64,000 bases of DNA, from the NCBI GenBank assembly GCA_964405405.1, contig CAYONT010000006.1:1-64000 (forward strand), in the 5' to 3' direction. This DNA comes from CAMCYM01 sp964405405. Lineage in GTDB: Bacteria; Bacteroidota; Bacteroidia; Flavobacteriales_D; Sanyastnellaceae. The position numbers and the translations under genes are program-made. Of this stretch, positions 25,766 to 34,813 are shown one piece after another. Positions within the stretch are counted from its first letter, which is position 1. Each line of letters starts with the position of its first letter. Below the pieces are notes generated by a model. It made no database searches. It was not told where the DNA came from and saw only the letters and a program-made list of their open reading frames with translations.

Positions 25766-27430
25766 ATGACGTTGTTACAAACCTTCTTGACCATCCTGGG
25801 TGGATTGGGGCTGTTCCTCTTCGGAATGCGCATCATGAGTGAGGGAATCCGTCGCAGCAGCGGCGTTTCCACCCGAAAGTGGTTCAAGTCTATTGCGCGC
25901 AGTACCCGCAGGGGAATAGCGGTGGGAGGGTTGTTCACGGCCATCATTCAATCCAGTTCAGCCACCACGGTCATGGTGGTTAGCTTGGTCAATGCGCGGA
26001 TGCTCACCATTCGGGAGTCCGTTGGGTTGATTTTGGGAGCAAACATTGGGACCACCATCACAGCGTGGTTGGTGGTCTGGTCCATGGGGAATGTTTCTTT
26101 TGTGGCACTTGCCTTGCCGCTCATAGGGCTTTCCTTGCCGCTGTTTTTGTTGGAAGGACGCAAATACCGGGAGTCTGCGAACATCATCATCGGGTTCGGA
26201 TTGTTGTTCATCGGATTGGGGGTGTTGCGGCAAGAGTTTGAGGCCCTCAATGCTGCAGACTTGCTGACAGGATGGGATTTTGCTCAAGACAGAAGTTGGC
26301 CAAGTGCTTTGATTTTTCTCGCTGCAGGGTCACTTTTTGCGGGATTGATACAGTCTTCAAGTGCTGCCATTGTCTTCACAATGACAGCAGTGTTGTCTGG
26401 GATGGTAAGCCTGGAGAACGGGGCAGCCATGATCCTGGGAGAAAACATCGGAACCACGCTGACAGCAAATCTGGCCGCAACGGTGGGCACACGGGACGCC
26501 AAGCGAACAGCTCGAATTCACTTCCTGTTCAATGCCATGGGGGCATTGGCTATTGTAGGGTGGGTGCCCTTCTGGATTCAGCTTCTGGAGCGCCTGTTCC
26601 AAGGAGCTGAGGTCGATGTTCGGGGCGCCATGATTTTGGCTGCTTTTCATTCGTTGTTCAACCTGACCAACGCGTTGTTTTTTTCGATGTTTGCGGATGC
26701 ATTGGTTCGGTGGTCAACATGGTTTGTGCGCGGGAGAGAAAATGAGTTCAGCGATGTTCAACAACTGGATCCCAGCATGTTGGTGCCTTTGCCAGGCGAG
26801 TTGGGGCTGGACAAAATTCAATCGGAGTTGTTGCGATCGGGTCGTAGGGTGATGGCTGTGCATGGTTTGGCCCGACAACTCATCCGACCTCTTGAGGAGC
26901 AGGAACGGCAGGAGTTGTTGGCTCAAATCATGGCCTGGGAAGACAAATTGGACGCCACCCAACGTGAAGTGGACCGGGCTTTGCGACGACTGAGCCAAGA
27001 AGACATCGACGCGGAACTTAGCCAACGGATTCAACGTTGTTCCCATGCGGGGCAGGATTTGGAGCGCATGGGGGATGTCTATGCTTCCTTGTCAGCCAAG
27101 TTGAGCAAGCGCAGTGGAACAGGGACGTATTTCGTTCCAGATCAACGGGAACAGGTCCTCAAGATGTTCGACCTGCTTCAAACTGCTTTGGTACTCATGG
27201 TCCAGTGTTTGGATGTCGAAGAGCGGATTCCCATGTCACAGGTACTTTCCGCGGAGCGCCAAATCAATGGGATGCGTGACGATTTAAGAGCGCGTCACAT
27301 TGAGGCTGTCAATCGCGGGGATTATTCTCCCGAAAGCGGGTTGATCTACCATGAAACCGTTTCCGCACTGGAGGAGATTGGAGATTTGGTCGCATCGGTG
27401 GGGAAGCAGTTTGGGGTAGCGGCGCCTTGA
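25766..27430 (+). CDS. Na+/phosphate cotransporter family protein (NptA-like) with PhoU-like tail
   Basis: The 554-residue protein has the duplicated NaPi-II core: two QSSSA motifs, AIIQSSSATTVM near residue 65 and GLIQSSSAAIVF near residue 197, each followed by GANIGTT or GENIGTT. About eight to ten membrane helices are expected. Residues from about 345 to the end form a soluble helical PhoU-like region that may sense or regulate uptake. The start at 25766 (MTLLQTFLTILGGLGLFLFGMR) follows the upstream terminator. A longer in-frame extension would cross the terminator hairpin. It converges on a small lipoprotein gene with a 12-bp gap. Confidence 0.9.
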   Translation: MTLLQTFLTILGGLGLFLFGMRIMSEGIRRSSGVSTRKWFKSIARSTRRGIAVGGLFTAIIQSSSATTVMVVSLVNARMLTIRESVGLILGANIGTTITAWLVVWSMGNVSFVALALPLIGLSLPLFLLEGRKYRESANIIIGFGLLFIGLGVLRQEFEALNAADLLTGWDFAQDRSWPSALIFLAAGSLFAGLIQSSSAAIVFTMTAVLSGMVSLENGAAMILGENIGTTLTANLAATVGTRDAKRTARIHFLFNAMGALAIVGWVPFWIQLLERLFQGAEVDVRGAMILAAFHSLFNLTNALFFSMFADALVRWSTWFVRGRENEFSDVQQLDPSMLVPLPGELGLDKIQSELLRSGRRVMAVHGLARQLIRPLEEQERQELLAQIMAWEDKLDATQREVDRALRRLSQEDIDAELSQRIQRCSHAGQDLERMGDVYASLSAKLSKRSGTGTYFVPDQREQVLKMFDLLQTALVLMVQCLDVEERIPMSQVLSAERQINGMRDDLRARHIEAVNRGDYSPESGLIYHETVSALEEIGDLVASVGKQFGVAAP

Positions 27431-27442
27431 TTGCTGCTTGGA

Positions 27443-27949
27443 TCAGGGTTTCAGGAGGATCGGTGTGTAGATGGAATTGGACACATGAAGAGATCGGTCC
27501 CAGAGTTCGATGCGAAAACGCACGGAGTCGTGCGGGCTGTTGAGAAACCACGTGGGCATGTCCACTGCAATGGTGCCTTGCAACGCAGGGTTCTGTCCTG
27601 TAGGGGTCACGCGCGGGACGCGGTAGTAAAAGGGAACCTGTCCTGCCTCAGCCAGCAAGGGAATGTGGACCCAAGCGCCATTGCGCCATTCTTCATACTC
27701 GAGCTTCAAGTTCTGATGGTGGATGCAAGAGGAGCAAAAGGGCGGCAAAGTGTCTGATTGGCTCAGTCCAACATCGCCATCGCCATCTGTAAAGGAAATC
27801 ACCAATTCACGGCCGCCACCGTTTTGGGGTTCCATGGAGACAAATCCGATGGCAGGCACATCGGGGAACTGGGGTTCTGGCAGGCACCCGGCCCCGGACG
27901 TCCCCAGAATCAACATCAGAAAGTGGTGGCTTTTTAGGGGGCTCTTCAT
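27443..27949 (-). CDS. Conserved Bacteroidota lipoprotein, function unknown
   Basis: The 168-residue product begins MKSPLKSHHFLMLILGTSGAGC; a lipobox-like TSGAGC with Cys22 suggests lipid anchoring. The mature part has the pattern ELVISFTDGDGDVGLSQSDTLPP and a C-terminal WDRSLHVSNSIYTPILL. I recognise this layout from uncharacterised Bacteroidota lipoproteins, in which an acidic GDGD loop may bind calcium. Two nearby upstream ATGs (27955, 27985) are possible; 27949 gives the best signal peptide. It is divergent from the LuxE-like gene by only 34 bp, so their promoters must overlap. Confidence 0.72.
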   Translation of the reverse strand: MKSPLKSHHFLMLILGTSGAGCLPEPQFPDVPAIGFVSMEPQNGGGRELVISFTDGDGDVGLSQSDTLPPFCSSCIHHQNLKLEYEEWRNGAWVHIPLLAEAGQVPFYYRVPRVTPTGQNPALQGTIAVDMPTWFLNSPHDSVRFRIELWDRSLHVSNSIYTPILLKP

Positions 27950-27983
27950 GGTCATAAAGCTAATCCAATTGCAACTTTGTGGC

Positions 27984-29069
27984 ATGAATCAGCCGGCTCC
28001 TTCTGCACCTCTTTTGGGGGATTGGCTTGAAGCAAGGGAGTCTGCTGGTCCCCGTGGAGAAGCCGATGTTTTGCGCATGGGATTGGCGCAATGGGCTCTG
28101 GAAGGATACCGGGAACCTGCGGAAGACTGGGCATTGCATGTGTTTGATTTCCAGTCCCGGACAAACCCAGTCTACAGGCGATTTCTCGAGCTCTTGGCTG
28201 TGGATTGCAGCAGGGTCCACGGAGTTTCTGAGATCCCTTTCCTTCCCGTTGAGGCGTTTAAATTCCATGATGTTTTGTCCGTAGATTCTGTTGTCCAATG
28301 GTTCCGCAGCTCGGGAACCACATCGGGGGAGACTTCGCGGCACGGGGTGGATGATATGGGGTGGTACCATGCTTGGGCCCGCTTTGGATTTGAAAGTCGC
28401 TTCGGTTCGCTCTGTAACTGGGAGGTGTTTACATTGTTGCCGGGGTATGTTGAGCGCCCCGATGCATCCCTCTTGTCGATGGTGGGCTCTTGGATGCCCG
28501 ACGGAGGGCTGGACCGTTCAGGTCTGGGGAATCACCGAGGATGGGAGTCCCTGATGTTGCGGGTCTTGGGTGAGTCGTCTCGGAATCTGTTGCTTGTAGG
28601 AGTGACCCATGGGTTGTTGGATTGGCTGGAGTCAGGCATACCATCTGAGTTCTTGGAGGCGATGTCCGGCAGATTGCATGTAATGGAAACGGGTGGTATG
28701 AAGGGCACACGTCAGGAGCTGACCAGAAGCGAGGTGCATGCACGGCTTCGGGAAGTTTTGGGTCCTGTGCCTGTGTACAGTGAGTACGGCATGACGGAGA
28801 TGCTTTCACAGGCCTATTGTTTAGATGGCGAGACGTTTTTAAGTCCGCCATCGCTGTTGGCATCCATTGGGGAGACAGATGACCCGTTGGGTGAATGTCG
28901 GCTTGGTCGTTCCGGTAGGCTTCGGTGGATGGACCTCGGGAACGTTCAAAGTTGCAGTTTTTTGGCAACTGGGGACTTGGGGCGCATGGATTCCGTATCG
29001 GGGGGAGTTCAGATCATCGGACGCTTTGACCATGCAGAAGTTAGAGGCTGCAATCTGATGGTCATCTGA
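27984..29069 (+). CDS. LuxE/PaaK-type acyl-protein synthetase
   Basis: The 361-residue product resembles the acyl-protein synthetase LuxE family of adenylating enzymes. Visible motifs are the phosphate-binding loop RSSGTTSGETSRH, the adenylation segment VYSEYGMTEMLSQAY and ATGDLGRM near the C-terminus. LuxE proteins activate a fatty acid as acyl-AMP and transfer it to a cysteine. No luxC, luxD or luciferase genes accompany it, so a light-emission role is not supported and the substrate is unknown. The start at 27984 follows an imperfect -7 box CAACTTTG by four bases. A 96-bp spacer separates it from the PiT-like gene. Confidence 0.8.
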   Translation: MNQPAPSAPLLGDWLEARESAGPRGEADVLRMGLAQWALEGYREPAEDWALHVFDFQSRTNPVYRRFLELLAVDCSRVHGVSEIPFLPVEAFKFHDVLSVDSVVQWFRSSGTTSGETSRHGVDDMGWYHAWARFGFESRFGSLCNWEVFTLLPGYVERPDASLLSMVGSWMPDGGLDRSGLGNHRGWESLMLRVLGESSRNLLLVGVTHGLLDWLESGIPSEFLEAMSGRLHVMETGGMKGTRQELTRSEVHARLREVLGPVPVYSEYGMTEMLSQAYCLDGETFLSPPSLLASIGETDDPLGECRLGRSGRLRWMDLGNVQSCSFLATGDLGRMDSVSGGVQIIGRFDHAEVRGCNLMVI

Positions 29070-29165
29070 GGGAGGTCGAAAAAATCCCCGCAAGGATAAC
29101 ATGGAATCGTTGGAACTCTCCGCCTCACGCCCCATCTTGCGCGCGCAATCGAAGTCAGCCTGAAC
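29070..29165. other. Spacer between LuxE-like and PiT-like genes
   Basis: These 96 bases contain a 20-codon open frame (ATG at 29101, TGA ending at 29163) ending just before the next start. It has no recognisable similarity and may be fortuitous or a short leader peptide. No terminator hairpin is seen. Confidence 0.3.
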
Positions 29166-30209
29166 ATGGAATTGGTTTTTGCTCTCATGGGGTTTTCTTT
29201 GGCCGCTTACTCGGTTGTAGGCAACGACAGCATCCAGACCTTGGGGACTTTTTTGTCCTCCAATGCAGCGATGAAATGGTGGAAGCTTTGGATGTTTGCC
29301 GGTGGGATCTTGTTGCTGACTTTGGTCTTGGGTTACTTGGGTTTAGGAGAGTGGTTGGGAGGCGAAAATGCACAGGATTTGACCTTTGGGAAATTTCAAA
29401 AGGTGTTTCCCGACGGCAAGGCATTCCCTCAAATGACGATCTGGTATGTCCTGCCGCCTTTGGTGCTTCTTTTCATTACAAGGCTGGGCCTGCCCGTCAG
29501 CACAACCTTTTTGGTCCTTTCCTTTTTTAGCATCGAGAGCCTGCCCAAGATGCTTTCGAAGAGTTTGGCAGGATACGGGGTTGCCTTCCTGTTTGCCATT
29601 GCCATCTACTTGGCATTGAGTCGCCTGACAGAACGATACTTCCTCCTTCGTCCCATGCAAAATGGACGCGGGTTGATGCGGAATTTGCAGTTTTGGACGG
29701 CTTTGCAGTGGATTTCGACTGCGTTTCTTTGGAGCCAATGGTTGACACAGGATCTCGTGAACATCCTGATTTACCTCGGTCCGCCCAATCAGATAGGCTT
29801 GCCCTTGTTTTTACTGGCTACTCTGATTTTGGTGGGGTTGTTGGGGGTCATCATGTACCAGAGAGGAGGCAAGATCCAAGAAATTGTGCTCGCCAAGACG
29901 AATACAACAGACATTCGCTCAGCCACTTTCATCGATTTTTTCTACGCGTTGGTCCTGTTGTTGTTTAAGTACGATACGCTGGGCCTCTGGTCGGGAGGCA
30001 TTCCCATGAGCACGACATGGGTTTTCCTCGGACTGCTCGCAGGGCGGGAAATCGCCATCCGTTACCGCCTGTCCATTGGAAAGAAGCAGGGATTGACTTC
30101 GATGGTTTTTGCAGACTTGGGGAAGGCTACCGTGGGCTTGGTAGTCAGTGTTTTGCTTGTGGTAGTGTTGTATGTGGTGCAGGGCAAGTCCGTGTCGGCC
30201 ATGTTCTGA
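29166..30209 (+). CDS. PiT-like (inorganic phosphate transporter-like) membrane protein
   Basis: The 347-residue protein is almost entirely hydrophobic with about nine to ten helices. Its N-terminal NDSIQTLGTFLSSN echoes the GxNDxxxxxGT signature of PiT phosphate permeases, and GLPVSTTFLVLSFF echoes the PiT motif PVSTTH. A second half contains GGIPMSTTWVFLGLLAGRE, a repeat of the same motif as expected for the duplicated PiT fold. The histidine after PVSTT is replaced, so substrate may differ. It lies 1.7 kb from an NptA-like phosphate transporter. Confidence 0.65.
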   Translation: MELVFALMGFSLAAYSVVGNDSIQTLGTFLSSNAAMKWWKLWMFAGGILLLTLVLGYLGLGEWLGGENAQDLTFGKFQKVFPDGKAFPQMTIWYVLPPLVLLFITRLGLPVSTTFLVLSFFSIESLPKMLSKSLAGYGVAFLFAIAIYLALSRLTERYFLLRPMQNGRGLMRNLQFWTALQWISTAFLWSQWLTQDLVNILIYLGPPNQIGLPLFLLATLILVGLLGVIMYQRGGKIQEIVLAKTNTTDIRSATFIDFFYALVLLLFKYDTLGLWSGGIPMSTTWVFLGLLAGREIAIRYRLSIGKKQGLTSMVFADLGKATVGLVVSVLLVVVLYVVQGKSVSAMF

Positions 30210-30227
30210 GGACAACCCCCAAATGGG

Positions 30228-31514
30228 TCATAGGCTCACCGCTCTCAACACGAAGTATTGCTTTTTTCCACGCTGAAGCAGAAGGAAATCGCCTTGGATT
30301 AGATCATCTTGCCCAATTTTGGAGGTTTCTTGGACCTTCTCCTTGTTCACGGAAATGGACTGTTCAGACAGGGCCCGGCGGGCTTCACCTTTGGATGGCA
30401 GAAACCCTGTGAGCTCAGTAAGGACTTCAATGATGGACTGGGGTTGCGCAAATACCCCACGTGGCACCTCGCACTGTGGAACCCCCTCAAAGACGGCTTG
30501 GAGGTCGGATTTGGCGATGGATTGAAGGTCCTCCCTGGAGGCACGTCCGAAGAGCACGGAGCTCGCCTTTTGGGCACTTTGGAGTGCCTCTGCCCCGTGG
30601 ATGGAACGGGTTAGGGTTTCCGCGAGCAGCATTTGCAGTGGACGTTTTCCGGGGTCTATGGATTGCTCTGCTTCTGCCGCTACAATGGTGGCTTCATCTA
30701 ACAAAGTGAACATCCGAAGGAACTTCCCAGCATCTGCATCTGCTGAGTTTAACCAGTACTGATAGAATTTGTAAGGGGATGTTTTGGCCGCATCCAGCCA
30801 AACATTGCCCCCTTCGCTTTTTCCGAACTTGCTCCCGTCCGCTTTGGTTACCAGGGGTGCGGTCACAGCGTAGGCCTGTCCGCCCTGCATGCGGCGGATG
30901 AGTTCAGTCCCCGTTGTGATGTTTCCCCATTGATCTGAACCGCCCATTTGGACGCGACAGCCGTGTTGTCGATAAAGATGGACAAAATCGTAGCCTTGAA
31001 TCAACTGGTATGAAAACTCGGCGAAGCTCATGCCGGATTCCATTCGGTTCTTGACGCTGTCCTTCGACAGCATGTAGTTGATGCTGATGTGCTTCCCCAC
31101 CTCTCGGATGAAGTCCAGGAACTTGAATCCTTCGAACCAGTCGTAGTTGTTCACTACTTGGGCCCCGTTCGGACCATCAAATCGGAGGAATCGCTCAAGT
31201 TGCTTTTTCTGACAGGCCAAATTGTGCGCCAACACATCTTCCGACAGCAGTTGTCGCTCGGCGGTCTTGCCGCTGGGATCGCCCACCCTGCCTGTGGCTC
31301 CTCCCACCAGTGCAATGGGGCGGTTGCCAGCCCGTTGCCAATGCACCAACATCATGATCGGAACGAGGTTGCCGATGTGCAACGAATCGGCTGTAGGGTC
31401 AAATCCCACGTAGGCCACCATGGGCCCTTCTGCCAAGGCCTCAGGCAACCCCGGCATCATATCGTGCAGCAGGCCTCTCCAGCGTAGTTCAGCGATAAAA
31501 TCCATCTCGGGCAT
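30228..31514 (-). CDS. tyrS: Tyrosyl-tRNA synthetase
   Basis: TyrRS charges tRNA-Tyr. The 428-residue class I synthetase has the HIGH-equivalent SLHIGNLVPIM, tyrosine-binding residues in YDWFEGFKFLDF and YQLIQGYDF, QMGGSDQWGNI, and the KMSKS-equivalent KFGKSEG. The C-terminal S4-like RNA-binding domain (PSKGEARRALSEQSISVN) is present. The start MPEMDFIAEL at 31514 lies 19 bases after a TATCTTCG -7 box with a TTTG element 21 bases further upstream; Met at 31505 is an alternative. It is 47 bp downstream of murF on the same strand. Confidence 0.97.
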   Translation of the reverse strand: MPEMDFIAELRWRGLLHDMMPGLPEALAEGPMVAYVGFDPTADSLHIGNLVPIMMLVHWQRAGNRPIALVGGATGRVGDPSGKTAERQLLSEDVLAHNLACQKKQLERFLRFDGPNGAQVVNNYDWFEGFKFLDFIREVGKHISINYMLSKDSVKNRMESGMSFAEFSYQLIQGYDFVHLYRQHGCRVQMGGSDQWGNITTGTELIRRMQGGQAYAVTAPLVTKADGSKFGKSEGGNVWLDAAKTSPYKFYQYWLNSADADAGKFLRMFTLLDEATIVAAEAEQSIDPGKRPLQMLLAETLTRSIHGAEALQSAQKASSVLFGRASREDLQSIAKSDLQAVFEGVPQCEVPRGVFAQPQSIIEVLTELTGFLPSKGEARRALSEQSISVNKEKVQETSKIGQDDLIQGDFLLLQRGKKQYFVLRAVSL

Positions 31515-31533
31515 CGTTGCAATCCGTTTGGCG

Positions 31534-31566
31534 CGAAGATACCCCAATCTGACTGGAGGCGTCAAA
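31534..31566 (-). promoter_or_regulatory. tyrS promoter
   Basis: On the minus strand TTTG (31563-31566) is followed after 21 bases by TATCTTCG (31534-31541), matching the Bacteroidota promoter layout. The -33 element overlaps the last bases of murF. The start codon lies 19 bases beyond the -7 box. Confidence 0.6.
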
Positions 31567-32881
31567 GCACGGGAAGCAGGCTTTCCAGGGCCATGCTTCG
31601 CGAACCTTTGACCAACAAGGTGGAGTGTTGCAATGGGTGACTTTGAAGATGCTGTTTCAGGGCCTCCGTGTCTTGCCATCCTCGGAAAGCGGCGTTGGGC
31701 TGTTGTTCCAGAGCCTGGGCAAAACTTGGTCCTACAAGGTGTCCGTTCAACCCCAGACCAGCGGCCAAGGTGAGGATTCGCAGGTGTTCGTGTTCTGCAA
31801 ATGCACCCATTTCCGCCATGTCACCGATGATGATGGCTCGGGGTTCCGCGTACTGTTCGGAGAAATGCCGCAAGGTAGCTTCCACACTTGACGGGTTTGC
31901 ATTGTAGGCATCCAACAACACCCGATTCCGTGTTGTCTTCACCCATTGGGAGCGGTTGTTGTTGGGGCAGTAGGCGCTGATGGCCTGCGCAATGGCATCT
32001 GCTGGCACGTTGAAAGAGGTGCCTACCGCAAACGCGAGCAGGATGTTGTCCAAGTTGTGTTCCCCAGCGATGTGCACCCCAAAGGAAAGGGGAGGGGCAT
32101 CTGAGGCCCAATGAACCTCGACCCCTGCCGCGAAATCCCCTGATGTGGGCGGTTCCTGTGTTCTGCCCCAGGGTGCGGAGCCCGGCAATCCAAAGACCAT
32201 GCGGTTCATCCCCTCGCTCACCTCCAGCAGGGACGGATGCTTGCCGTTGACCCATACGAGGGAATCGTGTTGTTGAGACAGGAACTGGAACAGCTCTCGC
32301 TTACCTCGTTTCACCCCTTCTGGCCCCCCAAATCCCTCGAGATGCGCCAACCCGATGTTGGTGATGACCCCGTGGGTAGGTGCACCAATGGTACACAAAT
32401 CGGCAATTTCGCCCACATGATTCGCTCCCATTTCGAGCACCACCATCTCCGGCATGGGCGTCAATGGGATGGACAGGAGCGTCAAGGGCACCCCGATGTG
32501 GTTGTTCAGATTGCCCTCGGTGGCATGGGTGCGATACCGCATGGAGAGGACGGCCCGCAGCAGTTCCTTCGTGGTCGTTTTGCCATTGCTTCCTGTCAAG
32601 CCGATGACAGGACACTGGATTTTCTGCCGGTGATGGTAGGCCAAACCCTGCAACGCCTTCAAACCATCTTCCACCCAGATCATCCCAGGGGCTCCCTGCC
32701 ACTGCGGTGCATCCACGACCGCAGCGAGGCAACCCGCTTCCAAGGCCTGCTTGGCGAATTCATTGCCATCAAACCGGTCCCCCTGCAGCGCGAAGAACAA
32801 CTTTCCTGGGCCACATTTTCGGCTGTCTGTGGTAACGCCGGTAGATTCACGATACAATGCGTACAACCGTTCCATGTCCAT
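31562..32881 (-). CDS. murF: UDP-MurNAc-tripeptide:D-Ala-D-Ala ligase MurF
   Basis: MurF adds D-Ala-D-Ala to the cytoplasmic peptidoglycan precursor. The 439-residue product has an N-terminal UDP-binding domain with TTDSRKCGPGKLFFAL, the ATP loop GLTGSNGKTTTKE near residue 95, EGNLNNHIGVPLTLL, and a C-terminal domain with DAYNANPSSVEATL. The start MDMERLYALYRES at 32881 agrees with family starts; an upstream in-frame start would cross the terminator hairpin. It lies downstream of gldJ, the usual order in Flavobacteria, but a terminator separates them. Confidence 0.95.
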   Translation of the reverse strand: MDMERLYALYRESTGVTTDSRKCGPGKLFFALQGDRFDGNEFAKQALEAGCLAAVVDAPQWQGAPGMIWVEDGLKALQGLAYHHRQKIQCPVIGLTGSNGKTTTKELLRAVLSMRYRTHATEGNLNNHIGVPLTLLSIPLTPMPEMVVLEMGANHVGEIADLCTIGAPTHGVITNIGLAHLEGFGGPEGVKRGKRELFQFLSQQHDSLVWVNGKHPSLLEVSEGMNRMVFGLPGSAPWGRTQEPPTSGDFAAGVEVHWASDAPPLSFGVHIAGEHNLDNILLAFAVGTSFNVPADAIAQAISAYCPNNNRSQWVKTTRNRVLLDAYNANPSSVEATLRHFSEQYAEPRAIIIGDMAEMGAFAEHEHLRILTLAAGLGLNGHLVGPSFAQALEQQPNAAFRGWQDTEALKQHLQSHPLQHSTLLVKGSRSMALESLLPVL

Positions 32882-32894
32882 AGGGCCCGAAGTT

Positions 32895-32930
32895 AAAACA
32901 CCCCGGCCCGAGAATTCGGACCGGGGTGTT
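32895..32930 (-). terminator. Rho-independent terminator of gldJ
   Basis: AACACCCCGG (32897-32906) pairs with CCGGGGTGTT (32921-32930), with an inner CCGA/TCGG extension. On the minus strand the hairpin follows the gldJ stop by 23 bases and ends in TTTT, the expected form for termination toward murF. Confidence 0.75.
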
Positions 32931-32953
32931 CCCAATGCTGTGGATCTTGGAAC

Positions 32954-34726
32954 TTAGTTGGCGCTCAAACCGGATGGGCTCCCCACGCGGTCCATGGCAC
33001 ACCGGAATCCAATCGAAGCGGATGACTTGTTTTCATCCAAGTAACGCCGGGTTCCGGGGCTGATCCAGTAAATCCGATCGTCCCAGCCACCGCCCTTGTA
33101 AACCCGACTCCGGTTGGAGATCAACGTTGAGTTTCCTGTATCGTACATCCTTCGATCCCCCATGGAGTTGTCATCCTGGTTGTAGAAGATGGAGGATTCA
33201 AAATCACCATCGCGGTAATCGATGTTGTCCGCGATTCGGTAGTTGTCGCGCCCCAGGTTCTCTTCAAGGCGCACGTCGCGATAACGCATTTCACCTGGAC
33301 GGGCTGTGATGCTCTCCGCGAAGATGCGGCGAATTGCAGGAGCGATGTTGGATTCGCTGCCCTCGACCACATCTCTCAAGACGTCGTCCATTTTCAGGTT
33401 GGCTGCCTCTTCATTCTTTTCCGTTAGGTCTGCTTTGGCGTTTTCAATGGCTGCCAAGACGTTGTCGATCAGGTTGATGTCTCGAGCCACCAGACCTTTT
33501 TCTGCTGCCTTTTGGTAAGCGGTGAGGCGTTCTTCAATGCCTGGAATGTCGTAGACAACGTATTCATATTTGTCCGCCATGCCACCCTCGTTGTTCCGCT
33601 CTGGTGTTTGGTAAACGTTTCCGCGGAAGGGACGGAATTCAGCGTTGTCCATGAAGTTGAGGGGACGGTACACGTCCAAGCACCATTCGTTGACGTTGCC
33701 GGCCATGTTGTACAAGCCGTAATCGTTGGGCGCATAGGCATAAACGGGTGCTGTGATGTCTGCGTTGTCGTTGAGGGATGAGCCGCCACGTTCTGGCGTT
33801 TGGCCTGAGACCCCCATCATATCGCCCCGGCCCCGAACGAAGTTCCCGTTCATGTCGCCATAGTAGCGGCTTCCATTTTTGTCATTCCGTGTGTAGTGCC
33901 CGTCCCAAGGGTACGTCCGGCGGTCAGAAACCATTTCGTTGTAGGTGTTTCCCCGAAGAGCGAGGGCAGCGTACTCCCATTCGGCTTCGGTGGGCAAGCG
34001 GTAAGCGGGCAACAACACACCATCTTCCAGCTTCACATTGCGGAATCCGGAAGAGCCTGGGCGGAAATCCCGGAGGCCTTCGGCGACCAGCTCAGGTTGG
34101 TATTGGCCGGTGTAATAAGCCTCAGTCGTGAAGTGGTTGTCATCCGCTTGCGCCTCAGGCGAATGGGCAATCAGGCCCTCACGTACCAAGATTTGTTCGT
34201 TCACCCTGTCGGTACGCCACTTGCAGAAATCATTTGCCTGAACCCAAGAGACCCCTACCACCGGGTAATCCCGGTAGGATGGATGCCGCAAATAGTAATT
34301 TACATACGGCTCGTTGTAGGCCAATTTCTTGCGCCAAGCCAACGTGTCCGGCAGGGAGCGTTCCAAGATTTCGGGATAGCTGGCTCCGTAAATGCGTTCG
34401 AGCCAGTACATATACTCCAGCCAGTACGCGTTGGAAACCTCGGTCTCATCCATATAGAACGAGGACACGGTCACTCGACGGGGCAAGTTGTTCCATTCGA
34501 ACGTCACATCGTCTTCGACCTGCCCCATGGTAAAGCTTCCGCCTTCGATAAAGACCAGTCCCGGACCTGTTTCTTGTTCCTGGTTATACGATTTCTCGAA
34601 ACCGCCGTTCAGGGGGTCGTTGTACGCCCACCCGGTTGCGCCCGAGCGATCCTTCATGCAACCCGTTGAGGTGAGGGCTGCGGTGCCGGCGAAAGCCAGC
34701 AGTAAACGCGAGTTTTTCCAGGTCAT
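32954..34726 (-). CDS. gldJ: Gliding motility lipoprotein GldJ
   Basis: GldJ is an outer-membrane lipoprotein needed for gliding and stable type IX secretion in Flavobacteria. The 590-residue protein has a signal peptide with lipobox LTSTGC (Cys23). A formylglycine-generating-enzyme/SUMF1-like fold follows: FIEGGSFTMGQ, VSSFYMDETEVSNAYWLEYM, RLPTEAEWEYAA, NVNEWCLDVYRP and the terminal YKGGGWDDRIYWISPGTRRY and SIGFRCAM. A family-typical helical insertion sits near residues 400-470. The start at 34726 gives the signal peptide. It lies 87 bp downstream of a PorP/SprF gene on the same strand. Confidence 0.94.
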   Translation of the reverse strand: MTWKNSRLLLAFAGTAALTSTGCMKDRSGATGWAYNDPLNGGFEKSYNQEQETGPGLVFIEGGSFTMGQVEDDVTFEWNNLPRRVTVSSFYMDETEVSNAYWLEYMYWLERIYGASYPEILERSLPDTLAWRKKLAYNEPYVNYYLRHPSYRDYPVVGVSWVQANDFCKWRTDRVNEQILVREGLIAHSPEAQADDNHFTTEAYYTGQYQPELVAEGLRDFRPGSSGFRNVKLEDGVLLPAYRLPTEAEWEYAALALRGNTYNEMVSDRRTYPWDGHYTRNDKNGSRYYGDMNGNFVRGRGDMMGVSGQTPERGGSSLNDNADITAPVYAYAPNDYGLYNMAGNVNEWCLDVYRPLNFMDNAEFRPFRGNVYQTPERNNEGGMADKYEYVVYDIPGIEERLTAYQKAAEKGLVARDINLIDNVLAAIENAKADLTEKNEEAANLKMDDVLRDVVEGSESNIAPAIRRIFAESITARPGEMRYRDVRLEENLGRDNYRIADNIDYRDGDFESSIFYNQDDNSMGDRRMYDTGNSTLISNRSRVYKGGGWDDRIYWISPGTRRYLDENKSSASIGFRCAMDRVGSPSGLSAN

Positions 34727-34777
34727 TTCAGCGAGGTTGTGCCTTGAATACGCAGGAGGTTGGCAATTTGTTGTGTT

Positions 34778-34795
34778 CCCCCAAGGCATTGGGGG
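34778..34795. other. Hairpin between PorP/SprF and gldJ genes
   Basis: CCCCCAA (34778-34784) pairs with TTGGGGG (34789-34795) around the loop GGCA. No T-tract follows on the minus strand, so it could be an attenuator or an mRNA processing site that sets unequal expression of the two genes. Confidence 0.45.
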
Positions 34796-34813
34796 GCAAT
34801 GATAAAGCGGAAA

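Noticed and set aside
27984..29069. Bioluminescence system suggested by a LuxE-like protein
   Set aside because: No luxA/B luciferase, luxC reductase or luxD thioesterase gene is present in the window, and LuxE-like proteins occur widely without light emission.
29101..29163. Twenty-codon open frame between the LuxE-like and PiT-like genes
   Set aside because: It is too short and featureless to call as a gene; no ribosome-binding site or conservation can be shown from the sequence alone.
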